DNA of 16,349 bases from Phoronis pallida. Its lineage: Eukaryota; Phoronida; Phoronidae. The notes below the pieces were generated by a model, which saw only the letters and a program-made list of their open reading frames with translations, ran no database searches and was not told the DNA's origin. Where the stretch lies: positions 1-16,349 of the forward strand of contig JAOXYC010223126.1 of assembly GCA_028565715.1 (NCBI GenBank), given 5' to 3'. Below, piece after piece: positions 7,592 through 14,691 of this stretch. Every line of letters starts with the position of its first letter. Position 1 is the first letter of the stretch. The translations under genes were made by a program, and so were the position numbers.

Positions 7592-8311
7592 TCAGTGGTT
7601 AATGATCACATGCGTTAACATATTTGTACACTTTACCGTGACCCTGGAATGAAAATGTCTTTTAAGATAATTAATAAAGGCGCAAATGAGGCATCGCATT
7701 GGTGTTGACTGTTTTTTAACAGAAAAGGAAAAATTTCCATCTTCATCATACATAAAAGTGTCGACAACATATCTACTATGTTTACAAGATTTTGACGCGA
7801 GAGTTAGTGGGTCGACTACCAACAATTGCATTTCTGTTGTAGTCGACGTAGTATAAAGTCCAGGTTTAAGATTTGGTAAATCATCTATTTGTTTGAACTC
7901 GTTATTCAAACTAGAAGATATGAAAATATCTCTCGTACACTCTCCAAGTAGTGGTAAACCTACGTTTAAAAAGACATGTATGTGCCTTTCGTTAAATGAT
8001 TTTCTATCATTCAATTCTGAAGGTTCATCCGTTTGCTTATCAGTCTTTTTTATAACCTTCAACATATAAAGATTGTTGCTTATATGGTTTGGAATTAAGG
8101 TTGAATTGACAAAGATTATTTCTATTGCCGGTGACCAGTATCTAATTTGCGATGAAGATGTGACGAACAAGAAGCTTACGTATTTGCTTGTTTTTGTATT
8201 AGAGAATATAGAATAATATATTCCGCCATATGTTTCCGTACCCTTCACCCAAACGCGTTTCCGAACAACGATGTCAGAAAACATCCTTATAACTTGCATG
8301 TTAACAAACAT
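7592..8311 (-). CDS. Unknown 239-residue protein
   Basis: I cannot assign this protein. There is no signal peptide or transmembrane helix. The predicted texture is beta-rich in the first half, with alternating hydrophobic and polar residues; a Lys/Asp/Glu-rich linker lies at about 90-110 and a basic C-terminal end carries Cys residues (RCLIC and VKC). ATGs at 8311, 8299 and 8284 are all possible. The first two overlap the upstream gene, whose stop is at 8287-8289, and only the third avoids overlap, giving 230 residues. All three have a purine at -3. It forms a tandem minus-strand pair with the 287-residue gene. Confidence 0.82.
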   Translation of the reverse strand: MFVNMQVIRMFSDIVVRKRVWVKGTETYGGIYYSIFSNTKTSKYVSFLFVTSSSQIRYWSPAIEIIFVNSTLIPNHISNNLYMLKVIKKTDKQTDEPSELNDRKSFNERHIHVFLNVGLPLLGECTRDIFISSSLNNEFKQIDDLPNLKPGLYTTSTTTEMQLLVVDPLTLASKSCKHSRYVVDTFMYDEDGNFSFSVKKQSTPMRCLICAFINYLKRHFHSRVTVKCTNMLTHVIINH

Positions 8312-9150
8312 CTCAGAAATTCTGTTTGAATATTTGGAACGTCCATTGTTTCCCAGTTTTCAAAGTTTAGCTCTACATCTTCGATGAAAACAACACCTGT
8401 TCCATTACTTGTAGACAGTTTATTTGAGATGTCAATGACTTTTAGAAATCGTTGAAATTTTTGTTCAACATCAAGCTTTGTCAATGAATGACTAGTTTTC
8501 ATAAAATAAAGTGATGAGAGTTCTTTGATAGTTTTTGATAGAAAGCACATCGGATATTTGTTAATCGGCGTGGTAAAAGTTGACCATGTGAGCATATCGT
8601 CAAGAGTGTACACAAAGTTACACTCGTCCTTTATTTGGACGAATTCAGTAGAGCATATGCTTTGTCGTACAATGTTGAACATTAGTTCGTTCTCTGAAAA
8701 ATCATCTACCTGACCCCCATTCGAGAGTTCATAAAAAATTTCATTTCCTCTCGTTTCTTTAAACGATATCGTGTTATCCCTCAAAAACACATTCGTGAAT
8801 AATGAATCAACTAAAGCCTCTAAACTTGCGGATTTCAATTGGGGTTTAGAGAGAAGCACAAATACGTTTTTGTTTATTATAGATCTGTATATCTTGTCGT
8901 GAACATCAAAATGACAAACGTATGAGTCGTTTATGTCGGTGAAAACTATAGTCGTGAGATTGAATGGCGATATTTCTATTTTCACAATATTCGAATCAAT
9001 TTCCCCAATTTCTCTTACAAAAACTGTAGGGTGTACAACGTATCCATACGTAGTAAAGCAGTAAACACGCTTTGGTGTCCGTAATTTTCTCGATATACAA
9101 ATGGAGAATTGTTTAGGCAATGACATTCGTGGGGATAAATTAAAATCCAT
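8287..9150 (-). CDS. Unknown 287-residue protein
   Basis: No family is recognised. The first ATG in frame is at 9150 (287 residues), and a second at 9126 would give 279. The protein is soluble-looking, beta-rich in the first third, with scattered Cys and His but no clear metal site, and its C-terminus has a short Cys pair (LLTCKL end). It overlaps the downstream minus-strand gene by up to 25 bases. At its 5' end it overlaps the start of the plus-strand gene at 9101, so its promoter must lie inside that gene. Confidence 0.82.
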   Translation of the reverse strand: MDFNLSPRMSLPKQFSICISRKLRTPKRVYCFTTYGYVVHPTVFVREIGEIDSNIVKIEISPFNLTTIVFTDINDSYVCHFDVHDKIYRSIINKNVFVLLSKPQLKSASLEALVDSLFTNVFLRDNTISFKETRGNEIFYELSNGGQVDDFSENELMFNIVRQSICSTEFVQIKDECNFVYTLDDMLTWSTFTTPINKYPMCFLSKTIKELSSLYFMKTSHSLTKLDVEQKFQRFLKVIDISNKLSTSNGTGVVFIEDVELNFENWETMDVPNIQTEFLRCLLTCKL

Positions 9151-9436
9151 TCTTACTTTATTCGAATTGGGAACAGCAGATAACCATTTAATAAGTGAAA
9201 ATAAGTGCAATTGGATAATTAAAATATTGGAGTTGCATACGCAACTTATGGGGTCTTCAAATTATCAGATCTGGATAACAGAATACTCAAAAATTAACCA
9301 ATCAACTCAATCGCTGCAAACTTCAAGACTCGTTTACGAATATATTCGAGAAGTTGCATTTGCTAAACGAAAAGATAACTTTTCTTCATTGTACGGTAAA
9401 CTGTACGCTGTATTAACGGACCTTAATTCGAATTAA
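9101..9436 (+). CDS. Small helical protein, unknown
   Basis: This 111-residue protein reads as mostly alpha-helical with two Cys (4, 36), several aromatic residues in the second half and no membrane segment. Nothing identifies a family. The ATG at 9101 lies inside the 5' end of the divergent gene, an overlap of 26-50 bases depending on which ATG that gene uses. Beyond the overlap no competing frame covers it, and the next plus-strand gene begins 19 bases after its stop, both of which support a real gene. Its size would fit a small virion or scaffold-type protein, but this is a guess. Confidence 0.7.
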   Translation: MENCLGNDIRGDKLKSILTLFELGTADNHLISENKCNWIIKILELHTQLMGSSNYQIWITEYSKINQSTQSLQTSRLVYEYIREVAFAKRKDNFSSLYGKLYAVLTDLNSN

Positions 9437-9455
9437 ATCTTTCTTGAGAGCAGAA

Positions 9456-10034
9456 ATGAAGAAGAATCAAGTCGAAGTTGAAGACTTTCACGGCCGTGTC
9501 GTATTATTCACAAGGTTTAGTGGCAATGGTTGTGATATGTATATTACAACAAAAAAAATGCCGGAAAGGTCGTTATATATACCATTAAAGCTACTGTTCG
9601 ATACATTTGAACAAGTTTATAGGAACAAGTATAACTTCGTGCTAAAGGTGCGTCATTTTCCCAATGGATATATCGAACTGGTTTTAACTAATTCTTTGAG
9701 AAAGTCTTTCAGTATTGTTAATACTGTTAAAGAGAAAGTTATTTCATATCAAGATGTGCTCAAACGTATATCGGAGTACAAAGGTAAAAATTATTGCTGT
9801 GAAATGTGCCTGGTTGTGACATTAAATGAGATAAGTGTTGAGCATATGGAAATGCCTATATCTACATTAACTTGGCTATTCGTGAAATTGATGCAGTGTC
9901 TAATTGTTTTGTTTGTCTTAACATGCGCAAAAGTGTTCACAAATATTTTACAACCCCTTTTAGTCGAACGGTTTTTGAATATATTTACTTGGTTTATTCC
10001 TTTCTTGTACGACGATATTCTTTCGAATATGTGA
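9456..10034 (+). CDS. C-terminally anchored membrane protein, unknown
   Basis: This is a 192-residue protein. Residues 1-135 are soluble and beta-rich by appearance, with Cys114, Cys115 and Cys118 in a small cluster. A strong hydrophobic helix spans about 140-160, and a second hydrophobic, aromatic stretch spans about 172-186, leaving a short acidic tail. With no signal peptide, this is the layout of a tail-anchored or hairpin-anchored protein facing the cytoplasm or nucleoplasm. Herpesvirus UL34-type nuclear egress proteins share the plan of a beta-rich domain plus C-terminal anchor, but I see no diagnostic motif. It follows the 111-residue gene by 19 bases; AATAAA is at 10120-10125. Confidence 0.82.
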   Translation: MKKNQVEVEDFHGRVVLFTRFSGNGCDMYITTKKMPERSLYIPLKLLFDTFEQVYRNKYNFVLKVRHFPNGYIELVLTNSLRKSFSIVNTVKEKVISYQDVLKRISEYKGKNYCCEMCLVVTLNEISVEHMEMPISTLTWLFVKLMQCLIVLFVLTCAKVFTNILQPLLVERFLNIFTWFIPFLYDDILSNM

Positions 10035-10054
10035 CATAAGACTATGCTGTTATG

Positions 10055-10125
10055 TTTAATGTTGTATTGTAGTTTGATAATATACACAGTTATCAACGTA
10101 AATATATAAATATAGTTGAAATAAA
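10055..10125. terminator. Polyadenylation signals between convergent genes
   Basis: AATAAA at 10120-10125 on the plus strand lies 86 bases after the stop of the tail-anchored protein gene. On the minus strand, ATTAAA at 10060-10055 could serve the gene ending at 10189. A standard minus-strand AATAAA exists only further on, at 9998-9993, inside the plus-strand gene. Confidence 0.5.
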
Positions 10126-10188
10126 ATTCACAAACATCATTTTTTGTTAAGAAACAAGTTTAAAATAAACTCACATACAGCGAAATTA

Positions 10189-10968
10189 CTACATAAAATA
10201 GGAAATGTTGCATGTCTCTCCCGGATTAATTATTTGTTCGGATCCATGTCTAAATGCGGATTTGTTCGAACGCATTGTAACAACACCCAATGGTTCCATT
10301 TTTGTGACATATTCGTACAATTGATTTGCAAACTCTTTTAATGAAAGGTGCTCAGCTAAAAAAGAAATTGGCTTCCACACGGAAGCATCATTACACTTGG
10401 CAGATATGCAATCCCGCAGAAGGTTTTCATATTCTATCTCAGAAATAATAAATGGATGCACATTGGAGTAGGTCTCCTCTCGGCCGGATCCAGTTACATA
10501 ACGCACGTCATACATGTGTATATGCGCCGTTCTTTTAACAATATTCATATGTGGAGGGAGCACATATACATGCTGCCCAACATTCAAGTCCAGTGGCCCG
10601 GTGTTGATTAACTCTCCATGTTTAGTATCGGAAAAATTAACCTGCGTCTTTCCGTGTTCTGTACTCACCATTACAATAGGTCTCCACAACTGCTTGTACT
10701 TATAATCATCATTTGTTAAAAACTCGAGAAAATCATCATGGTTTTCTTTATTTCGCGTAGCGTGATAGTTTTTGGGACATTCAAAAAATAACGCCTTGTT
10801 CAGATTCCGGTTTGGTCCGTAATCCACAACACCATGTGTATTCGTGCGAGCGAGAATATAGCCAGGTTTGTTACCTTCCTGCTTTTCACGTTTGTGTAGG
10901 CTTTCTTGATGTCTCGACCAGTTCTTTCCATTATACACTGGAATTGTGAAAGCAGTGTTGTCATACAT
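10189..10968 (-). CDS. Unknown 259-residue protein, partner of the 939-residue gene
   Basis: This family is not recognised. The protein is soluble-looking and rich in His, Asn and Tyr, with few Cys (64, 187, 192, 253). It has no signal peptide or membrane helix. The ATG at 10968 lies only four bases after the stop of the 939-residue gene, with no promoter or polyadenylation signal between, so the two are likely on one 3'-coterminal family of transcripts. Both genes look less AT-rich than their neighbours. Joint expression with a large, possibly structural protein suggests a virion component, but this is inference. Confidence 0.85.
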   Translation of the reverse strand: MYDNTAFTIPVYNGKNWSRHQESLHKREKQEGNKPGYILARTNTHGVVDYGPNRNLNKALFFECPKNYHATRNKENHDDFLEFLTNDDYKYKQLWRPIVMVSTEHGKTQVNFSDTKHGELINTGPLDLNVGQHVYVLPPHMNIVKRTAHIHMYDVRYVTGSGREETYSNVHPFIISEIEYENLLRDCISAKCNDASVWKPISFLAEHLSLKEFANQLYEYVTKMEPLGVVTMRSNKSAFRHGSEQIINPGETCNISYFM

Positions 10969-10972
10969 CGTC

Positions 10973-13792
10973 TTAGTTCAGGCAATTTTCAATTGATTTC
11001 ACGCCCTCAATAAACACTATTGGCTTATCTTTTAGTACACAAGTAGTCAGATTCCGAGGCTCTAATATTTCCATTTCACTAGCACACATTTTTGGAAAAG
11101 CGCCACACAAAACTGCAGATAAATCATTACCCTTTGTAGTGACCGGATCGTTATTGTCAGAATAGGCTACGCGAGATTTCCCTCGGCTGTGATGATCTTG
11201 TGTAGCAACTAACCAACGCGATGCGCTTGGACTGAATGTGATGTACTTCCTTAAAGGGCAATTAGTGTCAGAAAGCGTTCTTGTATGGTATAACATCAAA
11301 GTGTTGACATTAAAAAATGGATCGCTAAAAACTGTGTTCAAAGTGAACTTGTCTGGATGTTTCACGTCAGGAATATTTTTGTCTCCAAAATCTCTCAAAA
11401 AGTCAGAAGGAGTTTCGTAGTGAGCGGAAAAGCGGCCAGTTGGATTGTTGACAGAACTAAACATTCTTTTATCTACAACGGGAGGACAGATAATTGGCCA
11501 CCACTTAAGAGATGTGTCGTCTGCTGAATACCGCACACTTACCATCCCGTCCTTGATTTTTGTGATTTTCTGTAGTTCATCACCACACATCTCCCAAGGT
11601 TTGGCACAAGTAGCATTCGGTCTCGTAATGATGTCCATACAATAAGCATTCAAACCCATAATAGAAGAGAATGAAATCCCCGTTGCCATCTTAGCTCCCC
11701 GAAGTTCGTATCTAAAAGATACATTTTGGTGATCCTTCGAATCAAGTCCATCCCGTTCTAATGTTGGGAACCCGCGAACATCCATACAGGCTCCAACCCT
11801 TGACAGGAGAGCATGTTCAGTGTCGTAAAACTCGGGTTTTATAAAAATAAGTCCAATTCCAGGGTTAATAAAATCGAGGAGTCTTATATTTTTGCTTATC
11901 CACGAATTTTCAAAGAAGTATATGTTTATACAGAGAAGCTTAATTTCCTCCTTTTCCTGAGTCGAGAACGAGACAATCCTTTCTTTGATTAGATATTCCA
12001 TGACCATGTTGTAGACAATTAGGAAACCTTGTTCGTCGATTTTGTCCTCTGCAAGTGGCGTATCGCCGAGTGATTGAGCTGTTGGTGCAGCGCTTTTCCA
12101 CAAGGTACCAAGTTCACGTTTGAAATTGCTTATACCTTGTTTAATTGTATTAATAACATTCGACGCAATTAACTCATTGTTAACGAAATTGTTGTTCGCC
12201 TGATACTTATTCAAAGCAATCACTAACCTATTATTTTCCATCCCTTTAAGATAGTAGCATGGAAAATTACTCTTATCAAATTCATATTTGCGACCTTCGG
12301 GTGAGAGTTCTGCTATTCGTTCAAGATCAATTTCCCGACCATGAATGTTTTCCTCACTGAAGTAATCCTTGTAGAAATCACACATGCTTGGTTCATTCAG
12401 CGATATTGAATGTTTGGTGTTATGGCTATCAGTAAAATGGGTGGTTAGGGGGAAAGGTTCAACTTTGTCAGAAAACTTTACACCAACAGGTATCATTATG
12501 TCTAAAGTACATATATCTTTCATTCCTATTTTTTTCAAATTATCAGGAGTTGTTCGGATTGGTCCGTTATCAACGAGTGGGACAATAAGAATATATTCTC
12601 CGTTAACTTTAGTATAGTGAATCATCACGTTATCATTTTTCTCACGTATTTTGTCATTTATTGCATTGTGAACCCACCTGCCATTTACTTTTTTAACGTT
12701 GGCATGACTCGCATATTGTGTATACGGATGGACGTCTTCTATCGAATAATTTAAGAGTCTGTAGTATTGTTCCATATCTACCATGGCATTATTGATAGTA
12801 CAACCTGTTCTCTCTAAATTTTTAAAGGTATCCTGACAGACGACCAAAATCCCACTAGGACTTTTAAAAGGTCCCGTGCTAAAACAACCTAAAAGTTCTG
12901 GGTCTGCCGTATCGTTATCTGTATTCAATTTAAAACTATCGTGTAACTTGTTGATGTATGGAGCTGTCCTCACACTGTTTGGTTTATTGGATCCAATTGT
13001 ATTCAATCCGAATAGGTTTGCTGGAACCTTATCATTTAACTCCATTGCCCAGTCAACCGACGTTCGCGTGTTCAAGTTGAGATTTTTTACTTTGAGAGTA
13101 TCCATGGGCGCCGAGGATTTTATAAGAAACTCCATCAGTGTTGATTGATAACCCGATACTAATGAAGTGCTTACTGATGCACATCGAGCGTCAGCAGTTC
13201 TCATGAAATTCAAAAATGTTTCTTTTACTAAAAGCATTTTGTCGCGAACATTCGTGTCCACACTTTTGGTTGCTTCGTGAGATAACTCAAAGCTTTCCAT
13301 CATTTCGGGTGATAAGCAAACTCTTAAGTTATTGATTATTTTATTATAGCAGTCCTTGTCTATATTGACCGTACAACTATTTGGAGGGTCGCTAGAGAAC
13401 TCTCTTTTCATTTTAACCGACTTAACAATTGTTGTAGTATTTTTGTATACAGAAGAGACAGCTGGTTCAGTTATATCAATGTCATAGCATACTTCGATAT
13501 TAATGTCGGATTCTGTCATTTCCCCTAGAACTGACGGAATAAATAATAAACCCAATGGACTCTTCACTAGTTCTTCATTCGCAGAACGTATAATTCGATT
13601 GTCCATGAGATATGTAGATCTAATGATCACATTGCTCAGAGTTGTGTTTGAGTGAACGATTTGTTCAGTCATCAAATCTCTCATAAAGGGTAGTGTATCT
13701 GAACTCCAACCCTCATTTTCATAGCGTGTACCAGACGAACTTACAAACACTGGTGCAGTTGCCCTGATCTGAACTAGAGAATTCCCAGCCAT
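10973..13792 (-). CDS. Large 939-residue protein, probably structural, unknown family
   Basis: This is the longest gene in the window. The first ATG in frame is at 13792, giving an N-terminus MAGNSLVQIRATAPVFV; further upstream only GTG is available. There is no signal peptide, clear transmembrane span, or enzyme motif that I can see. Asn, Asp, Ser and Pro are frequent, hydrophobic residues are evenly spread, and about a dozen and a half Cys are scattered without a metal-site pattern. This looks like a large folded structural protein. Herpesvirus major capsid proteins are usually considerably longer (about 1,300-1,400 residues), so I do not make that call; a tegument, capsid-associated or DNA-binding role are all open. 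TATTTAA (13840-13834) lies 42 bases upstream. Confidence 0.9.
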   Translation of the reverse strand: MAGNSLVQIRATAPVFVSSSGTRYENEGWSSDTLPFMRDLMTEQIVHSNTTLSNVIIRSTYLMDNRIIRSANEELVKSPLGLLFIPSVLGEMTESDINIEVCYDIDITEPAVSSVYKNTTTIVKSVKMKREFSSDPPNSCTVNIDKDCYNKIINNLRVCLSPEMMESFELSHEATKSVDTNVRDKMLLVKETFLNFMRTADARCASVSTSLVSGYQSTLMEFLIKSSAPMDTLKVKNLNLNTRTSVDWAMELNDKVPANLFGLNTIGSNKPNSVRTAPYINKLHDSFKLNTDNDTADPELLGCFSTGPFKSPSGILVVCQDTFKNLERTGCTINNAMVDMEQYYRLLNYSIEDVHPYTQYASHANVKKVNGRWVHNAINDKIREKNDNVMIHYTKVNGEYILIVPLVDNGPIRTTPDNLKKIGMKDICTLDIMIPVGVKFSDKVEPFPLTTHFTDSHNTKHSISLNEPSMCDFYKDYFSEENIHGREIDLERIAELSPEGRKYEFDKSNFPCYYLKGMENNRLVIALNKYQANNNFVNNELIASNVINTIKQGISNFKRELGTLWKSAAPTAQSLGDTPLAEDKIDEQGFLIVYNMVMEYLIKERIVSFSTQEKEEIKLLCINIYFFENSWISKNIRLLDFINPGIGLIFIKPEFYDTEHALLSRVGACMDVRGFPTLERDGLDSKDHQNVSFRYELRGAKMATGISFSSIMGLNAYCMDIITRPNATCAKPWEMCGDELQKITKIKDGMVSVRYSADDTSLKWWPIICPPVVDKRMFSSVNNPTGRFSAHYETPSDFLRDFGDKNIPDVKHPDKFTLNTVFSDPFFNVNTLMLYHTRTLSDTNCPLRKYITFSPSASRWLVATQDHHSRGKSRVAYSDNNDPVTTKGNDLSAVLCGAFPKMCASEMEILEPRNLTTCVLKDKPIVFIEGVKSIENCLN

Positions 13793-13848
13793 AGTAGAAA
13801 CGATAATATTAAGGTTGTAAGTTTTTGCCAGTGTTAAATACACTGATA
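13793..13848. promoter_or_regulatory. 56-base divergent promoter region
   Basis: Two genes start back to back here, at 13792 on the minus strand and 13849 on the plus strand. On the minus strand TATTTAA at 13840-13834 is placed suitably for the large gene. No clear TATA box serves the plus-strand gene within the gap; its promoter elements probably lie inside the 5' end of the large gene. Confidence 0.45.
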
Positions 13849-14571
13849 ATGAAATTCCTTTCTTGGTTTCGAGATGGTGAAAATAATTCCAACAGAGGCT
13901 TTAATATCCAACACTTGACCATGAAGTTACTTCATTCAAATAGTCGAAAAAGGAATCTTCGTCGAATGGTTCGCACTAACCCCCCCAGTTTAGCATACGA
14001 TAGAGAAGACGTTATTCAAGTGGACATACAATCATACCCACTTGTTATAGATTCGAGTACTGTTGAGTTGATTTCAGAACACAAAATCGACCTATACAAA
14101 GGGCATTACATTGTTTCACCAAATACGCCAAACACGCTGTTTGATTCTCAGAATGAAGTGAAAAAGTTTCATGTTTGGCTCAAAGGGGTTTCGGAATCTA
14201 GCGATGCTAAGGTAATCGAGGCTATATCTGAGAATTTAGCTATTCATAAAAAATCATTTGGTTCAATCGAATCTATAAAGGCAATCCATTCCTTTTTGGT
14301 CAATAATAAGTTCAGTATGCTGCACAAAGGCTTTTGTTTTGGTGACGATAATTACAAAATAGTGTATGGTAAGGCGAGTATAGCTGAAATTATACGAATG
14401 TCGAATTATCTTCTCACCAGTATGTCATTGGAGCAGAATGAACTATCCGTAATGTTCACTCCTGTACCGCCAGAAGATACAATCAAAGACAAGGATCTCT
14501 ATTGTGTATTGAATATAACCCTCCGTTATAATCATTCATCCAGTAAACATGTTGGTGGCTATGTTGTTTAA
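13849..14571 (+). CDS. Unknown 240-residue protein with basic N-terminus
   Basis: No family is recognised. The true start is taken as the ATG at 13849; the frame is open a little upstream only through TTG. The N-terminus is MKFLSWFRDG, amphipathic and slightly hydrophobic, followed by a basic patch at 33-42 (RKRNLRR core) that could bind membrane, RNA or importin. The remaining 190 residues look like a mixed alpha/beta globular domain, with few Cys. There is no signal peptide or transmembrane helix. An AATAAA at 14611-14616 follows the stop. It lies between the large putative structural gene and the primase. Confidence 0.84.
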   Translation: MKFLSWFRDGENNSNRGFNIQHLTMKLLHSNSRKRNLRRMVRTNPPSLAYDREDVIQVDIQSYPLVIDSSTVELISEHKIDLYKGHYIVSPNTPNTLFDSQNEVKKFHVWLKGVSESSDAKVIEAISENLAIHKKSFGSIESIKAIHSFLVNNKFSMLHKGFCFGDDNYKIVYGKASIAEIIRMSNYLLTSMSLEQNELSVMFTPVPPEDTIKDKDLYCVLNITLRYNHSSSKHVGGYVV

Positions 14572-14610
14572 TTTCACTGACTTAAAATTATAGTTTCGGC
14601 GTATGGAAAA

Positions 14611-14651
14611 AATAAAGTACATGGAAATCATATGTAGCAGTATAGTTTATT
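14611..14651. terminator. Convergent polyadenylation signals near the primase gene
   Basis: AATAAA at 14611-14616 on the plus strand serves the gene ending at 14571. TTTATT at 14646-14651, AATAAA on the minus strand, serves the primase gene ending at 14692. Both lie within the 120-base gap, so the two convergent units are well separated. Confidence 0.7.
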
Positions 14652-14691
14652 TATCATTTATCTAATAACAATATAACAACATAACAACAAC

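Noticed and set aside
12876-13148. Plus-strand open frame of 90 codons
   Set aside because: It is antisense to the large 939-residue gene and is explained by that gene's less AT-rich codon use.
13793-13843. Seventeen-residue N-terminal extension of the large protein
   Set aside because: It would start at GTG and remove the promoter gap; the ATG at 13792 is the natural eukaryotic start.
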